64,000 bases of DNA from Methyloligella sp. (GCA_021604645.1 BQJJ01000006.1:124001-188000); one strand, 5' to 3'. Positions 54,078 to 62,662 are shown, counted from the stretch's first letter. Made by a program: numbers and translations. Notes: a model not told the origin generated them from the letters alone.

Positions 54078-54235
54078 TACCTGAAGAAGGGAGTGCTCTT
54101 CTCCAGAGCACCGACATGGCAGCGCTAGCTGCCCGGTGCTTGGCACCGCTCCGTCGGTGGGCTTTTTGCTAGTGCGGATGCTGGTGGCATTTGAAGCGCA
54201 ACTAAAAAGAGCAAAAAATAGCCCGTGAGATAAAA
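54078..54235 (+). repeat. LR copy K, with an SE in place of hairpin 4
   Basis: Hairpin 1 GTGCTCT/AGAGCAC, hairpin 2 GGCAGC/GCTGCC, hairpin 3 CGGTGC/GCACCG (covarying), then an SE (GTGCGGATGCTGGTGGCATT, tail TGAAGCGCAAC) where hairpin 4 normally stands, then tail AATAGCCCGTGAGATAAAA. Confidence 0.87.
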
Positions 54236-54273
54236 TTCAGCATGCCTTTGAACCCAGTACAAAGCGACATGCT

Positions 54274-54621
54274 CTAAACCAAATTATGAATGAAAACCAT
54301 CGAAACCAATGCCAGAAAGCCTAAAACAGCAACGCCAGCATGAATGATCACAACAGCATTAGAAGGTAGTTTTTGCTTTAAGTGATGAGACGCAAGATAA
54401 AAACCAAGAAGCGCTGCTACGGTTAAAATAACAAACGGTAGTAAAACCCGGCTCTCACCATTTAAAATTGTCAGTAAGGATAAAATTAACCCACCAGCCC
54501 CAAGCCCTGCATGCAGTAGTGAAAGCATCCAGGGGGCTAATTTCCCACGTAAAACATAACTGGCTAAAACAAGGCCGCCAACAGCAGTGATGGCTAAAAG
54601 AACAATCGCGTAAGCAAGCAT
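54274..54621 (-). CDS. Small four-helix membrane protein, hypothetical
   Basis: 115 aa with four hydrophobic helices (about 3-25, 30-50, 58-77, 88-112) separated by short basic loops. No conserved motif recognised. It is divergent from the SufR-like regulator across 196 bp, so the two may be co-regulated. Confidence 0.7.
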   Translation of the reverse strand: MLAYAIVLLAITAVGGLVLASYVLRGKLAPWMLSLLHAGLGAGGLILSLLTILNGESRVLLPFVILTVAALLGFYLASHHLKQKLPSNAVVIIHAGVAVLGFLALVSMVFIHNLV

Positions 54622-54817
54622 TTCAATCTCCTATAAATGAACAGCATTTATCTAATGATTAGGGGAATAAAGTAACTTTGTCAATTAAGAACATTACAAA
54701 GTGGAAAAAGCCGAAAGTGTGCTTATATGTTATTTGTAAGGCCCGAGAAAATAGCGGTATTATGTTTTTGCAAAAAAACTAAACTCTAAGACCAATATAA
54801 TTTAGGAAAAATCGACG

Positions 54818-55471
54818 ATGGAATTGAGAGCCGAAAATGACCAATCGACAGCAAAAATTGGTGCGTCTCAAAAGAAAATTCTGCAAGCAATGCTTCGTGC
54901 TAATGCGCCATTACCAGTAGATCATCTAACTCGTATGTTAGAAATTTCACGTAACGCGACTTATCAGCATATCGTAGCTTTAGAGCGAGATGGGTACATT
55001 GAAAAAGCTAAGACCACTCAAACCAAAGGGCGCCCAAGCCAAACATATCGTTTGACCGAAAAGGGCAATGCTATTTTTCCGAAAAATTACGCATTATTTT
55101 CTACATTACTCGTTGAGCTTGTGAAGAATAAATTAGGGACAAAAGAGTTAGAAAAATATTTGGACGAACTAGGGGCATCTCTCGCAAATCAATTTAAACC
55201 CCGTGTTGAGGGGTTGAAAAATGATGAGTTAATCACTGAGATATCAAAAATATTAAATGAGCTTGGTTATGAAGCTGAAACTGCAAAAGAAGACATTGGT
55301 AAAGGATTGGAAATAAAAGCCCATAATTGTGTTTTTCATGACTTAGCAAAACAGCATGATGAAGTTTGTACTCTTGATCTTGCCATTCTTTCTAATCTTA
55401 TGGGCGGCCCAGTTGAACATGCCGAGTGCATCGTAAGAGGCGGCTCTTGCTGCAGATTTAAAAAGAAGTAA
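54818..55471 (+). CDS. SufR-like transcriptional regulator with Cys cluster
   Basis: Cytoplasmic regulator of 217 aa. The N-terminal winged helix (SQKKILQAMLRANAPLPVDH, then SRNATYQHIVALERDGYIEK and a GRPSQTYRLTEKG wing) is like SufR/DeoR-type repressors. The C-terminal half ends with cysteines spaced C-X12-C-X19-C-X6-CC, where C-X12-C matches SufR and suggests an iron-sulfur cluster as the signal. AGGA lies 9 nt before the ATG. No suf genes are near, so targets may be elsewhere or the divergent membrane gene. Confidence 0.8.
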   Translation: MELRAENDQSTAKIGASQKKILQAMLRANAPLPVDHLTRMLEISRNATYQHIVALERDGYIEKAKTTQTKGRPSQTYRLTEKGNAIFPKNYALFSTLLVELVKNKLGTKELEKYLDELGASLANQFKPRVEGLKNDELITEISKILNELGYEAETAKEDIGKGLEIKAHNCVFHDLAKQHDEVCTLDLAILSNLMGGPVEHAECIVRGGSCCRFKKK

Positions 55472-55572
55472 TTCTTTTTGCCGGGTATGAAAAAGTGAAG
55501 TCACCAAATTTTAAAGGGCATGACTTTTATTTTCCTCATAATATTCTTGGCTCAAGGTGCCATTGATTACTT

Positions 55573-56532
55573 CTATTCTTTTTCAAGCATCCAAAAGCGT
55601 AACTTCTTCTGCTTTTTCAATCGCCGGAATGAATAGCTTGGTTTTTTCAAAAGAAAATCCGGCGCTTCGTTGATCTGCTTGAAACAAAACTTATTGGGCA
55701 AGTCGGTATATAATGATCGAGGAGGTAAGCGGCCGCTAATCTGTTTCAGCTGCGCCCCGCAATCAGCATCATGAAAATAAATCTTAGTGAGCTTCAGCTC
55801 TTTAAATAAAAACCAAAGCGTCGCACTAAGCATAGCTTCTTCCCATAGTTTAAAATGCGGTTGAATAACCGTGTCCACATATCTATAGAAATCCTTCCGC
55901 CGAATTAAACTTCCACCATATTGGATAACCTCATTGTCATCAGCGCTCTGATCATTAGCTTTCGTTTTGAAATAGGCATTGCACCATTTTATGTAGCGCA
56001 GCCAATCTGTTTGCAACTCCTCAATCAGCACTTGTCCAGTATCCAAATCAATATCCATCCGTGACCACGCAAGCGTGTTAAATCCGGCGCGAGCATTTGG
56101 ATGATCTTCATAAATAAAGGGGTGCCCGCCTTTGTGGTCAATTAAAGTTTTAAAAGCCTGATCATGATGGTTAGAAAAATTGAGATGTAAGACAAGGTTT
56201 GGCTGGGCGCGTGTTGTTTGTTGGTCAAAGATAAAGCCCGTCTCAGAGCCCCAGCTTCCCAAGGTCAATCGATAGCAAAGCGGGTCAAGAGGCCAAAGAT
56301 TATCTAGATCCTTCAGTTCAAGCAGGCCATTTCCTTTGGTGGCAATCAGTGATTTTAAAAGGGGGCGATCCAATAAACGTGCAAATTGGCTTTCTTTAAT
56401 CTGGCGCAATGGCACACTGTTTTGAAACATGTGGTCAATTAAAAGGAGAGCATAGCGATCCTTAAAATAATAAAATAGCGTCCGATCTTTAGGAAGGGAC
56501 GCTATAATTTTATTTATCTGATCTTGTTTCAT
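55573..56532 (-). CDS. Conserved hypothetical protein
   Basis: 319 aa, cytoplasmic, not recognised. It contains LVLHLNFSNHHDQAF, GHPFIYEDHPNARAGFNTLA and VLIEELQTDWLRYIKWC, all rich in residues that could bind metal (His, Asp, Glu), and a basic C-terminus with an F/Y-rich tail. The gene is complete and of normal composition. The acid-and-His clusters suggest an enzyme, but I would not name one. Confidence 0.55.
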   Translation of the reverse strand: MKQDQINKIIASLPKDRTLFYYFKDRYALLLIDHMFQNSVPLRQIKESQFARLLDRPLLKSLIATKGNGLLELKDLDNLWPLDPLCYRLTLGSWGSETGFIFDQQTTRAQPNLVLHLNFSNHHDQAFKTLIDHKGGHPFIYEDHPNARAGFNTLAWSRMDIDLDTGQVLIEELQTDWLRYIKWCNAYFKTKANDQSADDNEVIQYGGSLIRRKDFYRYVDTVIQPHFKLWEEAMLSATLWFLFKELKLTKIYFHDADCGAQLKQISGRLPPRSLYTDLPNKFCFKQINEAPDFLLKKPSYSFRRLKKQKKLRFWMLEKE

Positions 56533-56620
56533 GAAATAGATTTAACAAGGACCGTAAAGCAATTTCAAGAATTTTACTTCTGGTTTAAACAATCCCGAAA
56601 GCAAATGGTTAATCTAAAAC

Positions 56621-57058
56621 CTAAGCCTTCCCACCAGGGATACGTAATTTTTGCCCAGGGAAAATAAGGTCCGGGTCACGGATCACTTCTTTGTTTGCTT
56701 CAAAAATCTCAGTGTGCTTTGTACCATTGCCAAGTGTGTTAGCAGCAATCTTCCAAAGGCTATCACCTTTTTTCACTTCATAATAAAGCACATCTTCGTC
56801 GCCATCTGGAGCCGAAAGTTCAGCAGCCTGCACTTCAGAAACACCAAAAATATTGCCAGCCATCAGCACAGCTTTTTGAAAAGCGCTTTGGTCTTTTGCT
56901 TCACCTTTAATGTGAGCAACGCCATCTTTCACTTCAACTTCAAGGTTATCGACACCAGGGTTGCTTTCTTCAATATGTTCTTTGATCTTCTCGCCGCCCT
57001 CATCTTCTGAGCCAAAAAGCTTGTGACCAATGTCCGCTGCAAAGTCGAGTAATCCCAT
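56621..57058 (-). CDS. kbp: BON-LysM protein (Kbp/YgaU-like)
   Basis: 145 aa. The ATG at 57058 follows GGGAG at 8 nt; the open frame further upstream lacks support. MGLLDFAADIGHKLFG is the typical start of YgaU/Kbp, followed by a BON domain (about 30-85) and a C-terminal LysM domain (YYEVKKGDSLWKIAANTLGN, about 94-143). In E. coli this is a cytoplasmic potassium-binding protein. A cell-wall role is an older alternative suggested by LysM. Confidence 0.9.
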   Translation of the reverse strand: MGLLDFAADIGHKLFGSEDEGGEKIKEHIEESNPGVDNLEVEVKDGVAHIKGEAKDQSAFQKAVLMAGNIFGVSEVQAAELSAPDGDEDVLYYEVKKGDSLWKIAANTLGNGTKHTEIFEANKEVIRDPDLIFPGQKLRIPGGKA

Positions 57059-57337
57059 TTTAATCTCCCAATGTATTTTTTGTCTGTGATGTTGAAGCAT
57101 AGCGCAAAACAACCGAAACGAACATAACATGTAATTATAAAACTAAAAAGAAATTATAATTAAGTAAAAGGTAGGAAAAACAAAGGGATGAAATGCAAAG
57201 ATAAACTAGATAATGAGTTCTTAGTTGTGGTTTAATTCTTTTGAAAAATTATCACAATGCTTTAAAACTTATAATGAATAAATTAGGGTTTAGTCCCCAG
57301 GGTCAGCCCTTAAGAAACGGAATTAGAAGGTAATTAA

Positions 57338-58327
57338 ATGGATAGGTCATTGTTGAGCTCACATGTCAGAACTTTGGCCAGAGGACCAGGACGATCGCGC
57401 AACCTCACTTTTAATGAAGCAAAAGATGCAATGTCAATTATCCTAGGCGGAGATGCTCAACCAGAAGCTGTTGGTGCCTTGCTTATGCTCATGCGTTTTA
57501 GAAGTGAGAATGCAGATGAGATTGCAGGCTTCATTCAAGCAAACCATGAAACACTACCTAAGTGGCTTAGTAATTTAAAGCCAGAGTTGGATTGGCCCTC
57601 ATATGCAGCTGGACGCACCAGAGGACTACCATTTTTCCTTCTCTCAGCTCTATTGCTCAGTCAAAATAACATCCAGATTTTTATGCATGGATTTAATAGT
57701 GCGCACTCAGCATCCGGCAGCACAGAAGATGCGATTAAGTTATTAGGCTTAGATGTCGCAGAAACAGAAGGTACAGTGAAAGCAGGCTTGGATAAAAACA
57801 ATTTTGCCTACATGCCCCTTCGTTCGTTAAGTCCGATAAATTATGACCTTATCAATCTGCGTGACGTCTTGGGTCTGAGGTCACCAATTAATACCGTGCT
57901 TCGTAGTCTAAACCCAGCGTGTGCAAAGGCGTCAATGATCGGTGTTTTTCATCCCCCCTACATTAGCCTGCAAGCAGGAGCCACACTCTTAATGGAAAAC
58001 GGAGATGCCATCATCTTCAAAGGTGGAAGCGGTGAAGCTGAACGCACGCCGTTAAAGCCGGTGAAAATGACATACACCAGAGACGGGCAAGAAAATGAAA
58101 TCATTGCCCCGGCGTTACTAAAAAGAACTGAGCTCGAAGAGCCTGATCAAGAGCTCAGATTAGAAGATTTAAAAGACATCTGGAACGGTGAGAAAGAGGA
58201 TGAAAAAGCACTAAGTACGATCATTGGAACCGCAGCCGCTGCAGTTTTCATCTTGCAAAAGGCTGAAACAATAGAGCAAGCTGAAACTACAGCTAGAGAC
58301 TATTGGCAAAACCGTAAGCCATTATAA
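57338..58327 (+). CDS. YbiB-like glycosyltransferase-fold protein (TrpD2 family)
   Basis: 329 aa, homologous to anthranilate phosphoribosyltransferase but in the YbiB/TrpD2 group. N-terminal helical domain RNLTFNEAKDAMSIILGGDA; the glycine-rich loop region lacks the strict TrpD GTGGD motif (here FNSAHSASGSTEDA), in line with family members binding nucleic acid rather than acting in Trp synthesis. RSPINTVLRSLNPACA and KGGSGEAERTPLKP are conserved. GAAGG stands 9 nt before the ATG. Confidence 0.87.
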   Translation: MDRSLLSSHVRTLARGPGRSRNLTFNEAKDAMSIILGGDAQPEAVGALLMLMRFRSENADEIAGFIQANHETLPKWLSNLKPELDWPSYAAGRTRGLPFFLLSALLLSQNNIQIFMHGFNSAHSASGSTEDAIKLLGLDVAETEGTVKAGLDKNNFAYMPLRSLSPINYDLINLRDVLGLRSPINTVLRSLNPACAKASMIGVFHPPYISLQAGATLLMENGDAIIFKGGSGEAERTPLKPVKMTYTRDGQENEIIAPALLKRTELEEPDQELRLEDLKDIWNGEKEDEKALSTIIGTAAAAVFILQKAETIEQAETTARDYWQNRKPL

Positions 58328-58393
58328 AAGTTTAGGCAAGCAGTTCAGATGGAACTGCTTGCGAAAGTGGTTGAATTCCAGCCATTTGAGTAC

Positions 58394-59743
58394 TTATCGC
58401 GCTATAACCAGGGAGTGCACACCTCGAGTAACTGGAATAGAAAGGTTCGTTTTTAAAAGCTGAACTCTCTTTCGATCTAGCGGATCTGTCACTAAATGCC
58501 AAAAGTCAATCGACCCGCCCTTAATAGAATCATTAAAATGGTCATAAGTCGCAACAGCTAAATAAGAGCTGGAATTATCAAACACGGCCGCTTCTGGTAA
58601 AATTCCATCATAAGCAAAATCATTTATTTTTTGAAGCTGCCCTGTCTCTTGGTCTAATGAGGTAAGTGTCAATGAGCTATACCAGGTGATGCGCTTATCA
58701 GTGTAAGGCAAATAACTTCGCTCCAGATTCGTGGTCACAACCCATTTGCCATCTGGGCTAATGGCCAAACCTTCCGGTGAAACGCCTGTTTTAATTGTGC
58801 TTATCATGGCGTGACGAGGTTGAACTCCAGATTTCCCAGCTTTCATCTGGCCAGCATTCATTCGAACAGTCAGAACAGAACCGCGCGGTGCTTCAATCCA
58901 TCGTCCTGCAATATCACTTCCCCAATAGAGCGCATTGATAACAACATGCTTCCCATTAGGGGTGAACTCAACTCGAAATGGTGCTTTTTCAATCTGTACA
59001 ACATTTCCAAATGGAGTAACTTCTAATTTTTTATCAATACGGGTGAAGCGAATGTTAGAGCCACTTTCATTTAAAAGGGCTAAAATGTCTTCCTTCGGAT
59101 GCCAGTCAATATCAATCAAACGGTCTTTGTTATTCCAACCTTTGATGGATGGGTAAACCGGCGTTCCAACCTTTCCATTTGAAAAAGGAAATAAGCCCAA
59201 AGGTGTTTTTTCTCCGCCTCCCTTATTATTGAAAGTAATGGCGATAAGATTTCCCTTGGAGTTGATACGTATGGCATCTGGGCGCAATGGAATAGTGATG
59301 TCCTGAACCATTTGCGGGCTTTTAGGGTTAGATAAATCAAAAACCTGTAAACGATTTCCAAATTTTAAATCCTTAAATGTGGCATTTTCTTTTGCCCTCG
59401 GTCGTTGTCCCCAAGTCTCTATAACAAATGCATATTTCCCATCAGGAGTAACCTCTACTGATGCAGGCGGGCCTGCCACAGAATTTGAAGCAGGCACTTC
59501 TTTTGCACTCCAAGAATTAGGATTTCCCTCTAGAGGAAGAATACTAAGAGCATCATCTCCTTCACTTACCCCTAATTTTCCGTCAACATAGGCTGAAGCA
59601 AGCATATCTGCATCTGATACAGAAATGAGATAGCGACCCTTAAAATCCATAGGTGAAGAAAAATTACGCTCTTGAGCCAGTAAAGGCTGAGTGAAAGTGA
59701 ACAAGAATACAAACCATACGGCAGTAAATATTTTAAAAAACAC
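58394..59743 (-). CDS. Secreted beta-propeller protein
   Basis: 449 aa starting at GTG 59743, six nt after GAGGAG; the ATG at 59761 would add six residues before the signal peptide (MFFKIFTAVWF to PLLAQ). The mature part has repeating PDGKYAFVIET, SKGNLIAIT, PNGKHVVINA and PDGKWVVTTN elements, each a propeller blade like YncE/lactonase proteins. No catalytic signature seen. A 24-bp near-perfect palindrome lies 25 bp upstream. Function unknown. Confidence 0.78.
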   Translation of the reverse strand: MFFKIFTAVWFVFLFTFTQPLLAQERNFSSPMDFKGRYLISVSDADMLASAYVDGKLGVSEGDDALSILPLEGNPNSWSAKEVPASNSVAGPPASVEVTPDGKYAFVIETWGQRPRAKENATFKDLKFGNRLQVFDLSNPKSPQMVQDITIPLRPDAIRINSKGNLIAITFNNKGGGEKTPLGLFPFSNGKVGTPVYPSIKGWNNKDRLIDIDWHPKEDILALLNESGSNIRFTRIDKKLEVTPFGNVVQIEKAPFRVEFTPNGKHVVINALYWGSDIAGRWIEAPRGSVLTVRMNAGQMKAGKSGVQPRHAMISTIKTGVSPEGLAISPDGKWVVTTNLERSYLPYTDKRITWYSSLTLTSLDQETGQLQKINDFAYDGILPEAAVFDNSSSYLAVATYDHFNDSIKGGSIDFWHLVTDPLDRKRVQLLKTNLSIPVTRGVHSLVIAR

Positions 59744-59767
59744 GTCGATCTCCTCAAACATAAACCT

Positions 59768-59791
59768 ATTTAATTAGCTAGCTAACTAAAT
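59768..59791. promoter_or_regulatory. Palindromic operator candidate upstream of the propeller gene
   Basis: ATTTA-x-TTAGCT/AGCTAA-x-TAAAT: both 12-bp half-sites are complementary apart from one position, centred 37 bp before the GTG start. Such a dyad suits a dimeric repressor; no regulator gene is adjacent. Confidence 0.5.
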
Positions 59792-59969
59792 AGGTAGGAG
59801 ACATAAGACATATGGGCAAGTCACATAAATGTGATGGTCAAAAGAAATGACAAAATCAAAATTTTGCAAAAAAAAAGAGATGGTTTCAAACAGACTAAAT
59901 TTTTCTCAACAATGGTCACGGTTTAAAAAATAATACGGGCTATCTATCAAAAGACATCGGCTTAAATTA

Positions 59970-61130
59970 TTAGCCTGTTTTTTTAAGTTCCAGTAAAAAG
60001 CTACTCATTTCATCACGTAATTCTTGTAGTGAAACTTCTTGTTCTGAAAGCTCATTAGAGGCTTTTAGAATTTTCTCGCTAGACTGTTGTGTCTCTTCAG
60101 TTGCATCGCGAACAACTGAAATGCTCTGGCTCACATCCTCTGTACCAGTTGCAGATTGATTGACGTTAACCGCAATCTCTTGTGTCGCAATGCCTTGTTC
60201 TTTAATCGCTTCAGCAATGGCATGAGAGATATCACTCACCTTCTCAATCGTGTTACGTATATCTTTGCCTGCTTTTACTGCATCTTCAGTAGCTTGTTGA
60301 ATGCTAACAATTTGAGTTTCAGTTGCTTCAGTTGCTTTCGCTGTTTGATTGGCAAGCGCTTTGACTTCTTGTGCCACAACAGCAAAACCCTTCCCGGCAT
60401 CTCCAGCTCGAGCCGCTTCAATCGTTGCATTCAAGGCAAGTAAATTTGTTTGCTCAGCAATTTCAGTAATAAGTTTCATAACATTACTGATCTCTACAGA
60501 AGCATCAGCTAAGCTCGAAATTTGACCACTCATATTATCTGATTTGGCCACAGCCTCTGAAGTGATATCTGAAGCTTGTACAACTTGCCTGTTAATCTCA
60601 TCAACAGAGCTTGTCAGTTCTTCAGTTGCTGAAGCAACACCCTGCATATTATGAGATGTTTGCTCAGCCGCACATGCCACAGAACTAGCCTGTTCTTTGG
60701 CTAAATTCGATGTGTTATTAACAGAACCTGCCACTTCATTGAGTTCATGAACTGATGTTGAAACTGAAGAAACAATATTCTTTAAATATAGTTCAAATTT
60801 ATTGCCGATGTTTTCAAAATTTTCATTGCGCTCTTTAATATTGTAGGTCGCTCGGTTAATTGTTTTAGCGCATTCTAAATAAGAACCTGTCATGCCTTTT
60901 TCTGAAATAAGGCGATAGAATTGATTGCGGCTAACATATTCAAGGCAAGCTTTAGATTCGCGCATATAAGCATCGGTACGATCAATCATTAAATTAATCG
61001 CATGCATTAACTCACCAAGTTCTCCTGTTTCCTTGATATCAAGAATACGTGCTTCAAAATCCCCAGCAGAAACAGCTTCAACAACCTTTTTGGCTTTTGC
61101 AATAGATTGATTAGAATTCGAAAAAAACAT
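59970..61130 (-). CDS. Soluble methyl-accepting chemotaxis protein
   Basis: 386 aa from the ATG at 61130 (GAGG 8 nt upstream). No membrane segment. A HAMP-like stretch (about 10-70; [20 protein letters not shown]) precedes a long coiled coil with the signalling tip [20 protein letters not shown] and [15 protein letters not shown] (about 215-265). It passes input to CheA/CheW. Just upstream (37 bp) is a separate PAS protein that resembles the sensor half of Aer, so the two together probably form one aerotaxis receptor. Confidence 0.92.
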   Translation of the reverse strand: MFFSNSNQSIAKAKKVVEAVSAGDFEARILDIKETGELGELMHAINLMIDRTDAYMRESKACLEYVSRNQFYRLISEKGMTGSYLECAKTINRATYNIKERNENFENIGNKFELYLKNIVSSVSTSVHELNEVAGSVNNTSNLAKEQASSVACAAEQTSHNMQGVASATEELTSSVDEINRQVVQASDITSEAVAKSDNMSGQISSLADASVEISNVMKLITEIAEQTNLLALNATIEAARAGDAGKGFAVVAQEVKALANQTAKATEATETQIVSIQQATEDAVKAGKDIRNTIEKVSDISHAIAEAIKEQGIATQEIAVNVNQSATGTEDVSQSISVVRDATEETQQSSEKILKASNELSEQEVSLQELRDEMSSFLLELKKTG

Positions 61131-61167
61131 TTTAGGCCTCATGTTTTATAAAAATTACACTATAATA

Positions 61168-61716
61168 TTAACGGTATCCGCGACGTTGATTTTGTCCAAC
61201 AGTCATAATGAATTCATCATAAGCAAGCTGTTGATCTGCAAGATAACCACTCATTAAATTTTCTGAATTGAGCAAACCTTCTTTTCTATCAGCGAGATCT
61301 TCGGCTTGTTTTAACTGCTTATAGAGAGGAATGATTGTTTGGTTTAAAATATCTTTTTGCGGTACGCGACGGTTTGAGTGATACCCAATTATTTTGCCAT
61401 TCATATCCAGACTTGGGGTTACATGCGCGTAAACCCAGTAATGGTCGCCATTTTTACAACGATTAATCACATAGGCAAAAACTTCTCTGCCATCACGAAC
61501 AGTGTCCCAAAGCATTTTAAAAATAACTCGAGGCATATCGGGGTGACGAATAATATTATGAGGTTTCCCAATAACTTCTTGTTCGCTGTATCCGGCAATT
61601 TCTAAAAACAACTTATTGGCGTATGTTAAATGGCCTTTCAAGTTTGTTTTTGAAACGATAATCTCGTCGTCTTGGAATGTGACTTCATTGCCCGTTAAGA
61701 AAGAATCTCTGCTCAT
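61168..61716 (-). CDS. PAS domain protein, Aer-like sensor half
   Basis: 182 aa. The PAS domain (about 12-125) has the Aer spelling HLTYANKLFLEIAGYSEQEV, NIIRHPDMPRVIFKMLW and VNRCKNGDHYWVYAHVTP, which in Aer binds FAD and senses redox. A helical tail (125-182) follows. It lacks the membrane and signalling parts of Aer, which appear as the next gene on the same strand. Likely acts with it in redox or energy taxis. Confidence 0.9.
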   Translation of the reverse strand: MSRDSFLTGNEVTFQDDEIIVSKTNLKGHLTYANKLFLEIAGYSEQEVIGKPHNIIRHPDMPRVIFKMLWDTVRDGREVFAYVINRCKNGDHYWVYAHVTPSLDMNGKIIGYHSNRRVPQKDILNQTIIPLYKQLKQAEDLADRKEGLLNSENLMSGYLADQQLAYDEFIMTVGQNQRRGYR

Positions 61717-62118
61717 AATATATCCTCAACTACTCCGCTATAGTAAGGTTTTAGCCAAATAAATGTTGTTATAAAAAATGTCACAAAACTGCAATAAATG
61801 CCTCGATAGGAAGTTTTATCATAGTATTGTCATAGTAAATCCGATAATTCAGATCACTGAATATACGTACACGTCTAAGGGTTAATATAAGGTATAAAAA
61901 ATTTGTAAGTTTAGAAATCCTTACATTTCAAAACTTTTTTTGTTTACATTTTATTAATAATTAGAGGAAAAAAGTGGTGCTGAAAAAATATTAAAATGCC
62001 AAAAAATAATGAAAAAATAACATAGTTAAAGAGCCAAGTTTAGAAACTACACAACCACTGGTTACAATTCATTTGTAATGAATGTTTGTATAATTTATTT
62101 TTAGAAAGATGAAATTTA
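61717..62118. other. Divergent intergenic region with palindrome TTACAA-N5-TTGTAA
   Basis: 402 bp, very AT-rich, no supported ORF. A dyad at 62062-62078 and a TATAAT (62089-62094) 25 bp before the DUF2164 start suggest its promoter and an overlapping operator. No LR or SE copy. Confidence 0.45.
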
Positions 62119-62355
62119 ATGAGGGTCGTACTTGAAAAAAGTCGCAAATCTGCAATCTGTGAAGCTCTAATTGGGTTTTATAAGTCTGAGTTTGATGAGG
62201 ATTTAAGTGAATTCAGAGCTGAAGAGTTAGTTGAGTTCATGCACAAACAACTTGGTCCATCTTTATATAATCAGGCCATTCAAGACGCGAGAAAATTCAT
62301 GAGTGAAAAGCTGGACGACTTGGATACTGAATTCTATATGGCGGATGAGGGCTAA
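62119..62355 (+). CDS. DUF2164 domain-containing protein
   Basis: Small acidic cytoplasmic protein (78 aa). SAICEALIGFYKSEFDEDLS, FRAEELVEFMHKQLGPSLYN and QAIQDARKFM match DUF2164 throughout, and length is normal for the family. Function unknown. It is the last chromosomal-looking gene before the mobilization module. Confidence 0.87.
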   Translation: MRVVLEKSRKSAICEALIGFYKSEFDEDLSEFRAEELVEFMHKQLGPSLYNQAIQDARKFMSEKLDDLDTEFYMADEG

Positions 62356-62364
62356 AAAAAAAGA

Positions 62365-62378
62365 TTACTAGCTAGTAA
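62365..62378. promoter_or_regulatory. Perfect 14-bp palindrome TTACTAGCTAGTAA
   Basis: Located 9 bp after the DUF2164 stop. It could be an operator for the mobilization genes or part of the island junction. It shares the CTAGCTAG-type core with the dyad at 59768. Confidence 0.4.
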
Positions 62379-62449
62379 GGTCTATGAGAAAAATAGAACT
62401 TTAATCTAGGGCATTTCTGTAGGAGAAAGTGTTCTACTAACTTAGTTAG

Positions 62450-62605
62450 TTGGTTGCGGGGGATCGCAACCAGAAAGACCTACCAGAGAAAAGCAAAGAA
62501 AAAACTGAGGAAAAACAAACACCTCGGGAAATGTTCAATAATTTGTTTCACTCAAATAATATGGAAATCGTCACAGAGCATCCGACCTATAGGTTTGAGA
62601 AGTAA
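62450..62605 (+). CDS. Possible small protein upstream of mobC-like gene
   Basis: Open frame of 51 codons from TTG 62450, highly charged in its first half (EKSKEKTEEKQ) and ending TYRFEK. The only candidate ribosome binding site (AGGAG) is about 20 nt upstream, and the first bases overlap a perfect hairpin. It may be a real small relaxosome-linked protein or a chance frame. Confidence 0.22.
   Translation: MVAGDRNQKDLPEKSKEKTEEKQTPREMFNNLFHSNNMEIVTEHPTYRFEK
62451..62472. other. Perfect hairpin, possible oriT inverted repeat
   Basis: TGGTTGCG, loop GGGGAT, CGCAACCA: 8-bp stem, 190 bp upstream of the mobilization genes. Relaxase origins usually carry such an inverted repeat next to the nick site. 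The arms differ from SE by spelling (GGTTGCG/CGCAACC) and lack the CTGAAG tail. Confidence 0.4.
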
Positions 62606-62662
62606 CCCCTTCTTAGACTAGGCCAATGTTTGTCGAGATATTGTATACGTAAAGGAAATACA

